Shown here in pieces: positions 20,852 through 32,389 of a stretch of 64,000 bases of DNA. The stretch spans positions 193,204-257,203 of the forward strand of contig CAUYUJ010016358.1 in NCBI GenBank assembly GCA_963575745.1, read 5' to 3'. The stretch comes from Prorocentrum cordatum (Eukaryota > Sar > Dinophyceae > Prorocentrales > Prorocentraceae). Below the pieces are notes generated by a model. That model had not been told where the DNA came from. It did not search any database and worked only from the letters and a program-made list of their open reading frames with translations. A program made the translations under genes and the position numbers. Position 1 is the first letter of the stretch, and every line of letters starts with the position of its first letter.

Positions 20852-22248
20852 TGGCGGGAGTCGCGGAGGCTCTGCCAGGTGGCCATGCCATCTACTGGTA
20901 CGAAGGGGACGAATACGGTCATGAACGGATTTTGCTGAGGGAGGTTAAGTCACTGGATGACAAATGTATCTGGGTTGGGGCTTCGCCTGACTTCGATGTC
21001 TATGCGGAGGAGTGGAGGGCTACTGGAGATCGCGGGCCGATCAGAGTTGAAGTGCTGAGGGGCCGCACGGTGCCGAGGGGGCTACCGAGGCCCATCTACC
21101 GTTTCGAGCAGACGGTGCCCTGGGACAAGTTGCTGGAGCTGAGGGCCGAGGCGTTGCAGGTCATGGTCGACGAGGGGCTCGACGAGATCCCGCGCGCGAG
21201 AGGCGGGACGACACGTTTGCGATCAGGAACTTCCGTCGGCCCCGCCTCGGCGCGCGAGGTCCTGCTCCTCCTCTGCCGCAGCCTGTTGACGGTCAGGCTG
21301 ACCTTGCCGCCGCCCCCGAGAGCGACGAGGCCTGGGTCGCGTCGGAGCCTGTCTTCGACGGGGACCAGGAGGTGGCATGGATCGGCACTCAGGTCGCTGA
21401 GGAGTCCGTGGCGCGCAGGCTCGGGAACCGCGGCTTCGCCAAGTTCGGCTCGGTCGTCGCGGCGCTCGAGCGAATCAAGGTGAACGACCTCGACGGCTAC
21501 TTCTCGGGCCGCAAGACCCTGCTCCTGGTGGGCCTGGGTGGCACTCACACGCCTGACGAGCGTGATGGGGGCCCTGGCTCGCCCACAGGGCTCCAGGCCC
21601 TGCGGGGGGCTCTCGTGGGCCCGCAGCTTCTTGGCGCGGGTGAGGAGCCTGACTTGAAGGCGGACGAGCATGTTCGCACGCTTTCGGCGAGGTTCAATGC
21701 TTTCAACCGTAGGGAGCGCGTCTGGGTGGACTCGGTCAAGGAAATGGTCGAGGACGCCTTCTCGGACTGGCCCTTGGATGGTCCTCGCACGTTCCTGTGG
21801 CTGGTGATGTCGTTTGCACAGCTGGCGACGGTGCCCACGTTCTGGCTAGAGCGCCATCTCCAGACGGCGGGCTGGAGCGAGAAGGATCGCTCTATTCACG
21901 AGATGCGGGTGATGGCGGAGGTTTTTGAACTGGCTATCTCTCACGATCAACTTAACGTTGCTTCGCTCGCGGCCTTCGAGAGGTTGGGGCGGAGATGGCA
22001 GGCTATACTTGAGGCTCATGATGAACCCGAACTACGAGATTGATGATAAGTTCTCGGGCTACAACCGCCGACAACAGCTTGCGGCGCCTGCGCTTCGCAC
22101 CTACGTGGCCGAGGAGGTGCGAGAGGAGGCGGAGATCGACAAACAGACTAGCAAGGCCAAGGCTCTGAGGGACGAGGCCAAGGTCGCCCTCAAGCGCGGG
22201 AAGTCCGCAGGGAAGGGCAAGGAGAAGGAGGGGGGCACAGATGAGTGA
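20851..22248 (+). pseudogene. Gag-like protein of the YR retroelement, frameshifted
   Basis: Starts at the ATG overlapping the ORF0 stop. The first part (MAGVAEALPGGHAIYWYEGD, VYAEEWRATGD, WDKLLELRAEALQVMVDEG) runs to about 21205. The coding signal then moves to another frame (RDDTFAIRNFRR, EVAWIGTQVAEESVARRLG, VSLARFNAFNRRERVWVD-like segments) up to about 22015. It moves again to the frame ending KGKEKEGGTDE at 22248. The C-terminus is highly charged and Lys-rich, fitting nucleic-acid binding. It lies where Gag is expected; assignment rests on position and composition. Its stop overlaps the next ORF's start (ATGAGTGA). Confidence 0.6.
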
Positions 22249-23455
22249 GGCCTCCATCCTTGCCAGCAAGACCGATGGTAGTGCGTGCCGCAGTCGCCGC
22301 GCGGCATGCGCGCTGACAGGCGAGAGCGATGCGCAGGGGGCGCGACAGGCGCCGCTGTTTCCGCTCGAGTTTCGCGACCACTCTGCTTCTCCGCCGACGC
22401 GTCTCTCGAGAAGGTACAGGCGGAGAGCGAACCTCAGGAGCCACCAGTCGCGTGAGTTCGGGGAGGTTTTGACGGGCCTCAACTGGCTATATTCCCGAGC
22501 TTCGAGCCCACTCGTTCGCCAAGGGGTGGCGAGCGAGATTCGCGATTTTGTCGCGGGACGAGTTGCCCAACAGCCGCCTGTGCCGCCTTTTTTGGATAAG
22601 AAGGGAGCCGTGCGCGAGCTCCTCCAGAGCAAGTGTGGTTATGGCCACACAGCTTCCACTGTCGTCGAGTTCGGTCGAGCCCTCGTCTCTCTGCCCGAAG
22701 GAGTCCAGGACAGGATGTTGCTTCAGGACTTGGTCTGTCAGGAGGACAGGGAGGCGGTGGTGAACTTTAGGGAGAGCATGATGAGGTATGTGAAGGAAGC
22801 GATGCAAATGAGAGGCTACGGCGAGTATATTAACCCGTATTTTGACCAGAAGTTTCGCACTCGACGGCACGAGTACGTTCGCTTTCTGAAGATGTTGCAC
22901 GGTCGTGGTCTGATCAGGTGGTCGACTACGCCAAAAGAGATCGTCACCCCGTTTTTTTTTTCGAAAAAATGGATGGCAGACAGCGACTTATCATCGATGC
23001 GAGACGCACTAACCAGCTTTTCCGAGATCCTCCTAGTACCCTGCTGGCCACGCCCGAGAGTTTCGCCCGCTTGGAGGTGGAGGGGGGTGTTGAGTTTTTT
23101 GAGGCGTCTCTTGACGTGGGTTTTGGAACCTGGAGTTCATAGCTGTCGTTTTCTGGCTCTTGGGGATAATCTCGGTGTCACGCTCAGCTTTGCAAGATCC
23201 AGGGCCCGTGCTTTTCCTCTGCTGGCGCAGGTTCGGCGGGCGGCGGCGCTGGCGCTGTCGCGAAACCTCTTCGCGGCGTTCAGGTGGGCCCCGAGTGAGT
23301 TCAACAGCTCCGACAAACCTTCAAGGGGCCCCGGTCTGCATCGGGGGTGCGCGGTCGAGTTGAGTGTCGCTCCTGATATACGCCGTCTCGCTCGAGAACG
23401 GCAGGGCTCTGTAGCCGTTTTGGCCAAGCAGGAAGTCCCACAATGCTTTGCTTTT
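22241..23455 (+). pseudogene. RT-RNase H of the YR retroelement, internally deleted
   Basis: ATG at 22241 overlaps the upstream TGA. The N-terminal region runs to VTPFF and SKK (about 22970), where a T run and A run cause a frameshift. RT then continues as DGRQRLIIDARRTN, a typical DIRS-order RT start, through VEFFEASLDV (about 23115). The rest of the RT palm, including its catalytic Asp-Asp box, is missing. The sequence jumps directly to an RNase H-like C-terminus, with ALGDNLGVTLSFARSRA, FRWAPSEFNSSDKPSRG. The RWxPSExNxxDxPSR motif is typical of DIRS/Ngaro RNase H. The copy cannot encode a working polymerase. Confidence 0.8.
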
Positions 23456-24503
23456 TTACTTGATTGGGCTCGACATGTCCTTGGTGAGGAAGGCCAAGAG
23501 AGCAGCTCCGACGGAGGAGAGGGAAGTTCGTGCGCTTCTTCGTCGCACGGACCCGCTGCCACTAGAGAAGAGGTGGCAGGCTACTTTACAACAGCGACGC
23601 GATCGCCTCCCCTTGCCCGTGCTGCTGGAGGAGGCGGAGAGGGACGCCAGCCGTCTGGGAGCTTCGGACGGCACGACCTGGGAGGAGGATGGCAACCCGC
23701 TCGTGCAGGATCGCGTGCTGAGGCGCAAGATCCACCAAGCGAGGATGGCAAAGGAGCCAGGTATGCAACACGTTTCGGTGCTAGAACGAAGCTCGGTAGG
23801 AGAGCGAACCTGGGCGCAATATCGAAAGCTATATCGAGGCCTGGCGGACTACGTCGACGAGCGCAAGCTGAACACCGACGAAGTGCAGGACTTCGACGCG
23901 GCCATCGTCGCCTTCATGACCCACATGTATATGCTGGGCTACGACGCAGGCATCGGCCAGAAGCTGATCGCGGCCGTGGTGTTCTTCCAACCCCATTTTG
24001 GCAAGCTGGGCGACCTTTCTCTTCCGCGAGCCTGGCGGGCTGCCAGGGGCTGGGCCAAGCTGGACCCTCCACGCAGTCGACAGCCCTTGACCCTGCCGAC
24101 GGTCGCAGGGTTGGCCGCGCTGCTTGCCTACGAGGGGCGCCTGGGCATGGCCATCTGTGCGATCATCGCTTTCTGCACCTACCTGCGTCCAGGCTCTATG
24201 ATGCAGCTCACCAGGGGCTCTCTGGCCCCACCTACCATGAAGGTCGACACCATGTGGCGTGTGCTCGCACACAGGTCAGACCTCCACCAGGTCTCGAAGG
24301 TGGGAACCCAGGACGACACCATCTTGTGGGTCACTCAGGGTTTTGAATGGATGGGCGAAGTTCTTCAGATTCTAGCCGTCGGAAAACGAAATGGGAGCCT
24401 GTGGCAGTTTACCTATCCAGAGGTAGTGCGTGAAATCCGTAAGCAAGGCCGACTGCTCGGCCAAGATATTGTACCTTACCAGTTGCCCATGCGGGCGCTT
24501 CCT

Positions 24504-24506
<3 letters not shown>

Positions 24507-24537
<31 letters not shown>
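24507..24537. repeat. TA microsatellite within recombinase active-site region
   Basis: About 15 TA units between the conserved H/R box and the Tyr box of the recombinase frame; it encodes alternating Ile-Tyr. Confidence 0.97.
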
Positions 24538-24539
<2 letters not shown>

Positions 24540-24820
24540 AAGCATCGCAACCTGTACGATGTGCAACGTCGTGGTGGTTGGATGTCTACCAAAAGTGCGC
24601 AGCGCTATGATAAGGCAGGCATGATGATGAAAGACTACGCCCTGCTTCCCCTGGCGCTGCGCTGCTGGTTGGAGGAGCAGGTAGACACGCTCAAGGACTC
24701 GATCCTCAGAGGCCGCGCGGTGCAGCCGCCGCCGCCGCTTTCGTTCAGTGCCCGTGGCAAGCGCGTAGCAACTCCTCCCAACACAGCAAAGTGGGTGACG
24801 CATCATGTTATGGGTGATAT

Positions 24821-24933
24821 GGGTGAAGTATGCGCCGCCGTGCCTCTGCCCACCCACGCTCGTGTGCAGTCAGACTCCAGACGGCGCCGGCATCAGACAC
24901 TAGGAAACTCAGAAACAGAGCGCGGGGGGATCA
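24821..24933 (+). repeat. B1 split direct repeat
   Basis: Starts GGGTGAAGTATGCGCCGCC and ends GCGGGGGGATCA. It matches B2 at 25025-25129 over its whole length with a few substitutions and an 8-bp indel. It overlaps the 3' end of the recombinase frame. Confidence 0.93.
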
Positions 24934-24985
24934 TGTGAATTGTACGTGAATAATCTATGCGCGCTCGTAATTAGTTTTTCGGCTC
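24934..24985 (+). repeat. A2 split direct repeat
   Basis: A 52-bp copy of A1, directly abutting B1. Confidence 0.95.
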
Positions 24986-25024
24986 CCCGTGGCCTTACCC
25001 AAGCCGTTTTCATTCCTTCATATC

Positions 25025-25129
25025 GGGTGAAGTGTGCGCCGCCTTGCCTCTGCCCACCCGCGCTCGTGTGCAGTCAGACTCCAGACGGCGCTGGCATCAG
25101 ACACTGAGAAACAGAGCGCGGGGGGATCA
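25025..25129 (+). repeat. B2 split direct repeat, element 3' end
   Basis: A copy of B1 separated from A2 by 39 bp; the AT-rich flank starts right after it, so the element probably ends here. Confidence 0.92.
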
Positions 25130-25393
25130 GTATACTTATATTAACATATATATATATATGTATATGAATACACATGCAAAAGCTTCAATTCGCATAGAGA
25201 TATACGGATGCCACACATATACATGTAGATCGCAGCGGGTAAACAGGAGTATATCAAGTTTTCAATATATATATATAATACATACATGCATGATTCCGAT
25301 CTGCATGCTTACATGTATACACACGTTCATCTATCGATCAACCGCTCAATATATCAATCAGTCGTTGCATCAACCTATCATATAAAGATCTAC

Positions 25394-25427
<34 letters not shown>

Positions 25428-25554
25428 ACCGATCTTTGAATCCATCAATCCATCCATAGATCAATATATGAACCTAAATGTCTACTAATCTGAATATCTT
25501 TCTACCTACCTACCTCACTATCTATATCTGTCTGCTCATCGACCTATGAATCAT
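25130..25554. other. AT-rich flank with TA repeats
   Basis: Markedly AT-rich compared with the surroundings, with TA runs at 25146-25162, 25266-25278 and 25398-25425 and ATCAACC/ATCAATC repeats. No gene. Confidence 0.7.
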
Positions 25555-25990
25555 CAGGACAACCATCCGGACAACCATCCAGACAACCATCGGGAAGACC
25601 ATTTGGACAACCATCGGGACAAACATCGGGGCAATCATCGGGGCAACCACGGGGACCACCAGGGCAACCATCGGGACATCCATCGGGACAACCATCGGGG
25701 CAACCATCGGGACAACCATCGGGACAACAATCGGGGCAACTATGGGGGCAATTATCGGGACAATCAGCGGGACAACCATCGGGGCAATCATGTGGACAGT
25801 CATCGGGGCAACTATCGGGACAACCGTCGGGGCAATCGCCGGGACAAGCATCGGGACAAGCATCGGGACAAGCAGTGGGACAAGCGTCGGGACAATTCTC
25901 GCAACAAGCATCGGGACAACCATCGGGGCAATTGCCGGGGCAGCCGCCGGGACAACCATCGGGGCAACCATCGGGACAACACACGCCGGG
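25555..25990. repeat. ACCATCGGGACA short tandem array
   Basis: Units of 12 bp (ACCATCGGGACA / ACCATCGGGGCA / AGCATCGGGACA) over about 430 bp, open in all frames. It is followed at 26072-26140 by the same cassette that follows the 16.6-17.5 kb arrays. Confidence 0.95.
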
Positions 25991-26071
25991 ACAACCCGGG
26001 AACCACGATCGGCCGACGGGGGAGGGCGGCTCCTTTGGCAATCTATGGCTTTTACCCGTGCAGAAACTCGC

Positions 26072-26140
26072 TCAGTTTCGCCTCGCCCGCACGCGTGACA
26101 CGAACCTGAGACGAATCCGATTTCCCGGTTTGGGCCGTTT
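26072..26140 (+). repeat. shared cassette, second copy
   Basis: AGTTTCGCCTCGCCCGCAC, then CGAACCTGAGACGAATCCG and ATTTCCCGGT, a diverged copy of 17557-17640. Confidence 0.6.
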
Positions 26141-29100
26141 CCGCTCACGCGTCCCAGCCGCCGATATTGGATGAGTTGCATGTCGCGACCGTTGTGAACC
26201 TCATTGTGGCCCAGGAGAAGGAGCTGCAGGGCACCAAGGGAAACCGTCGACTCTCTTCTTCCTAGGGCCATATCGAAAGATTGATATTAGGTGCCATGTC
26301 AATAAAGTCTTGTGGGCTGAGCACCTGGTGCACCAACGAGCTCTTCCGCCCCTTCAACTTTGTTGAGTCATATCGGTCCCGAGGGGGGCTGCAAAGACGA
26401 GTAATGTGCGGCAAACTGGAGGGGCAGGCGCTTCGAATGGCTTTCATGTTGTTATACTTTCTGTCCAGTACGCGAATCAAGGGTGAACAGTGTAGGTGTT
26501 TGAACTGATGCGAGCCGACCATAAGGTGGCTCTCACAAGCTCTCGATAGCTTGGCAGGACGATGGAGACCAGTCGTCACGACGGATCTCAACTCAGTCTT
26601 CACCGAGGGGAGTGAGGGAATGTTTTGACCTGTCGGTCATGGCGAAGATAAGAGACTCTCAGCGTTGTTGTTCAAACCTGTTCTTATCTGCACATAGTGA
26701 ATGCAATGAGAGATACAGGTATCGCCTTTGTGGAATCGAACGGAACGACGCGAACATTATATTAGATTCCGTTACCGTATGCCTTGTTGCCGTCAGCGAG
26801 TTGGCGCGCAATTCTCAAAACGAGCATGGGGATATTTCAGCCGCGCAGATGGGAGTGACAGCGGGATCATATGCCACTGGGGGCCGACGTTGGCTGGTCG
26901 AAGAACATCACCCCCATGACCAAGGACGGGGAACAAGAAAATCGTCGCCCATCTACTGCGAGTGCAAGGCGCCTTCGAAGGCACCGACGACCAGGGTTCA
27001 ATAAGGTGGTTCACGCCACAAACTTGGCTATCAGATGGCAGTGAAGGCGAATCAGCTGTTGGTTGAGGCCCCCAAGGCAGGCGCCAGGGCGACCTGCGCC
27101 ACTTCAGAACGCTACGCGGAAAGCCACTCGCACTACGCGAAAGATCTGATGCACTTTCTACTGGAAAGAAGAGCCGTTCGCGACACCTTGTTCTGGGCTT
27201 GCTTTCAGGATTACGACAGCCGGCAGCATTGCCTTATTGTTCGAAGTATTGCTATAAGAAGGCGACTTCGCAGTCACAAAGCACGACGTTGGCGACGCGT
27301 CGAGGAGGACTTAGCACGGGTTTCCGAGGGGGCCAGAGACCCAAATACATTCTTCTGAAATTCATCGCATGGCGAGGCTCGTTGCTTTCGCAGGGCGAGG
27401 ACCACGAAGACGCAGTTATCGACAACTACAGACCAGCGGCAGGGCCCGCGAATGGATCACGAGGGGGCGCGCGAGGTGGCGCTGCGGAGGAAGTGGGCAT
27501 CTTCGACGCAATGGCTCAGATGGTGCACGACCTGCCAGAACAGTTCAACACTTTGACAGCCGACGAGACCGAGGAGGACGCCCGCGCGTTAAAAAGTGCA
27601 GCGCGGAGACTGCGGTTGCGGAGAGCGATGTCGCAGGAGAGTTTCTGTGCAACGTTTTAAGAGTTCCATTGTTTCCCGCCTCGGTGAACAGGCGACGGCG
27701 GCAGCGCAGCCGGGATCTTGTATGCAACATAAACAGGCGAAGACGTCAGCTGCGCCCCCTATTTCACATCGCGGCGTCTGCTTCGTGGGGTTACAGAAAG
27801 TCGATAGTCGCCCTTCTCCTGGGCGCGCCCCGAGGCCTGCGAGATGGGGGGTGCAACCCGGAGGAGGGCGTCGACGGCGAGGGGCTCGTCATGCTCGCGC
27901 GCGCGCGATCGCAATGGCATATCGCAGGAGTCCCCCGGCGCGCGGCGCGCCAATCTGAGTCGAATATTGGATGTATGGGCGTCTTCCAAGCAGGCGGCGC
28001 AGGGCCGCGGCAATCGTTCAGCAGGCGTACTCATGGCCGAGGACAAGAATCAGTCAGTTCACATCAAGAGGCCCCATGGCGCAATGCGCGCCGTCTCCGG
28101 CATCGACCAGGGCAGTCTTCGCGACGAGGTAGGGGGACTTGTCGAGAAATTGTGAAGTTCAGAGTCTCGCCCTCGCGTCCCGCGGCACCTGGCGACGCGA
28201 CCAACGGCGCGCTTCTTCTCCAACATGGCTCGCCTTCCCGTTTATTTGTCGTGGTTTATCTTGGACAGTGGGCGCGGAATCTGCGAGCGTGGAAGACTTG
28301 GGGGCAGCGCAGTTTCCCTTGCCCAGGGCCCCAGAAATGCGCGCGCGTGGGCGACGCAGCGGACTACTTGGACGTAGAACGCAACGCGGGGTCGATCGCC
28401 ATCTCGGGCAAGTTCCAGGACTCAGTCATATCCCACCGCGCGGCTGAGGTAACAATGGCGCAGAATGCGACTGTGAGCGATCAGAAGGATCTGTCGCATC
28501 CTAGCGGGCAGAAATCCGCGCGCCGCGGGGCAAAGTTCTCGCGCGAGCGGTGTCTGGAGGGAAAAAGGACAGCTCGCGCCGGGCACTGGTGGCCACGAAT
28601 GATTCCAGGTTCGCTCTTTCCGAGATGGGGCGTCGACCGACGGCGGGGGGGGGGGCGCGGCGCGACATTTCTGGGCAGCGACGCATTATTCAGGCGGGGA
28701 CGCGGCGAACGCGCGCCGCCGCGGAGCTGATGTATTTCGCGCGAAGACAGGGCCAATGCGAGCGCGCGGCTGGCAGTCCACCCCAAGCTTTCTCGCGGCG
28801 CATGCTAAGACTCTGCTGATGCAACTTATCCCAGCAAAGAGAACCCGCTTCAATTCGCGCGATGTCCAGCCCCCAGGCCCCCCGAAGGCTCCACTGGCAG
28901 CCCCGCGCGACTAGGCGGGAGTTCGAAGGCCCAGATGGCTTCAGGAGCGCCGGAAGAAGGCCGCCGAGCCGCTCGGTTCCTCCGGTGGTTTTCGGGCGCC
29001 CGCGGGACGACGCGCATGCCGAAATCGACGCGTGCGCGAGCGAGGGCGCGAGTCCGAATGCATGGCGCGAGCAGTTGCATGGCGACGTCAACGCAGTCGA

Positions 29101-31180
29101 GCCATTCGACGACGGTGCTAGGCCGCTACAGACGCGCGGCTTGGAGGGGATCTCATTCGGGGGGCGGGGGGAGTTCGCGCCGCGGGGCGCGGGGCGAACC
29201 GGGGCGCGCCACTTCCTGGGCGCCGCGCAGCTGGAGCACAGACAAGAGGAGCTCGAGAAAGGGGCGCCCTTCAAGCGCGCGGCCCTCGAGGGCAGCGGGG
29301 AAGCGCGCGCGGGCGGGCATCCTTCGCGCGCGCTTCGGCCGCGCGCTATTCGATGGCAATGGGGGGCGCGCGCGGAACGCATCTCCTAGGGGGAATGCGT
29401 CGCGCATCCAGTCCGCGTGCACTATGCGGCCCCGGGTGATCCACCGTGGGCTGCGCTGAGCGCCGCGCGCGTCGAATCTTTCATCGAGGCATGCGTCGCG
29501 CAGATCGAGGGCGAGCGAACAGACGGAGCAGTCATTCTGCCAAAGGGCTTCGACTGCCTGGCACGCGAGTGCGCCGGGGTCGGAGACGGCGATCGCCGTG
29601 GGCATCTTCTCACCGGGCATGCGCGGCCGCGCTCGCGCCCGCATGTGTTTGTTTTCCGTCTGCCAGGCTTCCAGGAGGCAATCAATCGAGCACTATGTAC
29701 TGCGCATGCCTAGCGCCCTCATCGACGAGGGCAACCCTGGCGCGAAGCTCCTGCGCCAGTTGGGGAGGGGGGGGGGGGCGGTCGAATCGGGGCGCTGGGG
29801 CCCTGGCAGGTTTTGCAGTCCATGGGCCCAGTGGCGAAGAAAAGAAAGCGGAGGGCGAATCGGGCCCCCCCGCATTCGGGCCACCAGCATTGCAGGGTGC
29901 TGCCGATCATCCGAGCGGTTCCAGCGGCTTGCTCGACCAGCAGGGTTTTTCAGCAGGAGACAGTTCGGCATCTACAACAGGTGCCAGACAGGCAGTTTCC
30001 CGCGGCGCAGAGGAACTATAGGCCAACGGCCAGCATCGAAGAGCGCAATATGTCGGACATTCAGGGCGGGCGCTGGGCTATAACATGTTGACCCAAGACC
30101 GCGAACCTAAGGCCGCCAACCTTCCCGAGGGACAAAGAGCAGGTGCGGGGCACTCTTGCGGACGTGGGCGCCATGGCAGAGGACAAGGGCACCGCTCGCG
30201 AGATCCGCACCCCACCTTGTAGGAGGGCTGGGGCAGTGTAGCAGGTCATACATGGATTGTTTCGGGTCCTCATGTTTTAAACAGCAAGCCTGGTCGTGCA
30301 CCCCGTGGAGCGTTTTGTTAAGACCGCGAAATAGACTTGCGCGCGGTGGCGAGACTGTGCGTGGCCCAGCCGGGTTCGCTGGCGGTGGGAGTGGCCTTTT
30401 GCGCCCCCGCTGCCCAGGGGCGGGCTGGGCAGCGCGCCGTTGCATCGCCTTGCGCCCCGCCCCGCGCGGGGCAAATCAGCGAAGCGTCGGTTGCCATTCC
30501 GCCGTCCCCGAGGCCCCCCCTGAGCAGCGCTGCGTAACGTTTTCGGTTTGTTTCGGGAGCGTGAGCGCCCCTAATCGACGAGATCGGACGACGAGAGCCG
30601 AGGCCCAGAGCACGCGGCAAGTGGTTTCAGACACGTGGAGCTCAAACGGGCAAGACAAACATACCAACTCCTCTTCCTTTTCTGGCCCCCCCTTCTGCTC
30701 GAATACCGTTGGCGCATGCGTTGCTGGAGGTGCCAGCGTTGTGCTCCTGTCACGCACCCCCATCCAGCCCCCCTCTCCCTTCGCGTCCACCCCTTCCCCC
30801 CTCCGTCTGTCCTGCTATTGTCCCCCTCCTTCCCTCCTTCCCTCTTCGCCGACCTCTGCTGAGCAGCTGCCGTTGGTGTTGCGTCTCCTCATCTTCGCCA
30901 TTTTCACCACCGGTTCCGATGCTTGCATGCCTTCTCTTACCCCTCTTCTCTGTTAGTGCTAAGCCGTCTGAATTCTTTACGCTTCGCGTATCCCCGCCAG
31001 CCCATCTCGCAGCAGCAGCTCTCGCGAAACATGTCGACAGTTGTGTTTTTCAGGCGTGTGTCCGCTGGGCTCCGTATATCTCCCCTGCCCCTCCTTTCTC
31101 CCGCCTCCTTGTGAATCTTCCTTGTGGGGGGAGCGGGGGAAGGACGAGGCGGAGGAGGGGGGAGAGAAAACGCTCCTCGT
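26141..31180. other. 5 kb without a recognisable gene
   Basis: Open frames on both strands show no recognisable domain. A short plus-strand exon-like segment near 26170-26265 (VVNLIVAQEKELQG, then stop) could be the end of a decayed gene. From 27.7 to 29.7 kb the DNA is very GC-rich, with GCGCGC-type dinucleotides and overlapping frames in all six phases, typical of GC-driven shadows. The interval 30.75-31.15 kb is C/T-rich. I see no leader, no repeat array and no RNA gene. Confidence 0.45.
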
Positions 31181-31189
31181 GATTTGAGT

Positions 31190-31585
31190 CGTTTGGGGTT
31201 TCTCGTCCTGGTGTGCGTCGTTCGGGCCCTTCTTCCTGGTGTGAGTCGTTCGGGCTCTTTGTGGTGTGAGTCGTTCGGGCTCTTCGTCCGGGTGTGAGTC
31301 GTTCGGGCCCCTCGTGGTGTGAGTTGTTCGGGCCCCTCATCCTGGTGTGAGTCGTTCGGGCCCCTCCTCCTGGTGTGACTCGTTCGGGCTCCTCGTGGTG
31401 TGAGTCGTTCGGGGCGCGCGTCGTGGTGTGAGTCGTTCGGGCTCCTCGTGGTGTGAGTCGTTCGGGCGCCTCGTCCTGGTGTGAGTCGTTCGGGCCCCTC
31501 CTTGTGGTGTGAGTCGTTCGGGCTCCTTCGTGGTGTGAGTCGTTCGGGCCCCTCGTCCTGGTGTGAGTCGTTCGGGCTCCTCGTG
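31190..31585. repeat. GTGAGTCGTTCGGG array, copy 1
   Basis: About 14 units of 25-28 bp sharing GTGAGTCGTTCGGGC, in the orientation opposite to the 33.5-35.2 kb array. Confidence 0.93.
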
Positions 31586-31800
31586 GGGCCTCTTGGGGGC
31601 CTCTGGGAGCCTCTTGGGGGCCTCTTGGGGGCCTCTTGGGGGCCTCTTGGGGGCGTATTGGGGGCCTCGTGGGGCCCTTGGGGGCCTCTTGGGGGCCTCT
31701 TGGGGGCCTCGTGGGGCCTCTTGGGGGCCTCTTGGGGGCCTCTTGGAGGCCTCTTGGGAGCCTCCTGGGGGCCTTTTGGGGCCATCTTGGGGCTTCTTGC
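31575..31800. repeat. GGGGGCCTCTT minisatellite
   Basis: GGGGGCCTCTT units of about 11 bp, nearly perfect between 31590 and 31760. It directly continues the previous array, and the same pairing of arrays occurs at 39.3-39.5, 39.85-40.0 and 40.95-41.06 kb. Confidence 0.9.
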
Positions 31801-31814
31801 GACCTCCTCAGAAG

Positions 31815-31960
31815 CGCAAATGAGCGCTGCCCCCTGAGAAGGACAAAATGAGCCCAAAACCTTCGTAAAATCAATGATTCTGCTAGGAGGGAAGATAAGC
31901 GCGGCCCCCTTCAGAAGGCCAAAATGGGCCCAACACCGTAGTAAAATCATCGGTTTTTGC
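31815..31960. repeat. two-copy duplication of about 75 bp
   Basis: GCCCCCTGAGAAGGACAAAA, CGTAAAATCA is repeated in diverged form as GGCCCCCTTCAGAAGGCCAA, TAGTAAAATCA. Confidence 0.65.
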
Positions 31961-32086
31961 TTCGAAGACGAGCTGAGGCACCAAACCCCCCCCTCCCCCG
32001 GGGCCAGAATCCTCGTGAGGGTAGTCGTTTTTTGGCCCTCCCAGGAGTCGAAAAAGGCACCCTTGACACCACTCGGAACTCCCTCT

Positions 32087-32375
32087 CCAGGTCCAGGGGA
32101 GGGGGTAGGGGGAGGGGTAAACCCCTACCCGAAGGGGAAGAAGGGTTGAGGACAGAGGGGGCTCGCTAAACCACTCACGCCCTAAGGGCTGGTGGGATTT
32201 TAGCTCTCCCAGAGATAGACAAAGGACCCTCTGACGATCCGCGGAAGGCCCCTTCCAGGTCCAGGGGGAGGGGGCAGGGGGAGGGGTCAACCCCTCGCCG
32301 AAGGGGAAGAAGGGAGGTTGAGAACAGAGCGGGCCCCCTAAACCACTCACGCTCAAAGGGCTGGTGGGATTTCGT
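32087..32375. repeat. 168-bp direct duplication
   Basis: CCAGGTCCAGGGG starts at 32087 and 32255. Both copies contain a GGGGGAGGGG stretch, CCGAAGGGGAAGAAGG and CTAAACCACTCACG, and end with GGGCTGGTGGGATTT. Confidence 0.85.
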
Positions 32376-32389
32376 TTTTCGGGGTTTCA

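Larger units (their letters stand above)
23475..24938 (+). pseudogene. tyrosine recombinase of the YR retroelement
   Basis: From the ATG at 23475 the frame carries an N-terminal charged region and a SAM-like core-binding domain (RTWAQYRKLYRGLADYVDE). The catalytic domain has CTYLRPGSMMQL (catalytic Arg), LYDVQRRGGWMSTKSAQRY (catalytic Tyr) and a final helical tail. The enzyme would integrate a circular cDNA. The H/R box just before is broken: after PYQL one base appears to be missing, HAGASWD reads in another frame, and a TA microsatellite (24507-24537) fills the interval before KKHRNL. The original reading frame resumes after the repeat, so the frame looks open, but the active-site Arg/His segment is lost. 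Confidence 0.85.
20422..25129 (+). mobile_element. tyrosine-recombinase retrotransposon (Ngaro/PAT type)
   Basis: The element has split direct repeats in the order A1 (20422-20473), internal ORFs, B1 (24821-24933), A2 (24934-24985), short spacer, B2 (25025-25129). This A1-B1-A2-B2 layout with a tyrosine recombinase is diagnostic of the PAT/Ngaro branch of DIRS-order elements, which integrate through a circular DNA. ORF order is a small membrane protein, a Gag-like protein, RT-RNase H, then recombinase. The RT core is largely deleted and several frameshifts are present, so this 4.7-kb copy is defective. A1 and A2 differ at only 2 of 52 positions, so it is fairly young. Confidence 0.9.

Noticed and set aside
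27369-28730. 453-codon plus-strand frame
   Set aside because: Arg/Ala/Gly-rich composition in very GC-rich DNA with open frames in other phases, and no recognisable motif.
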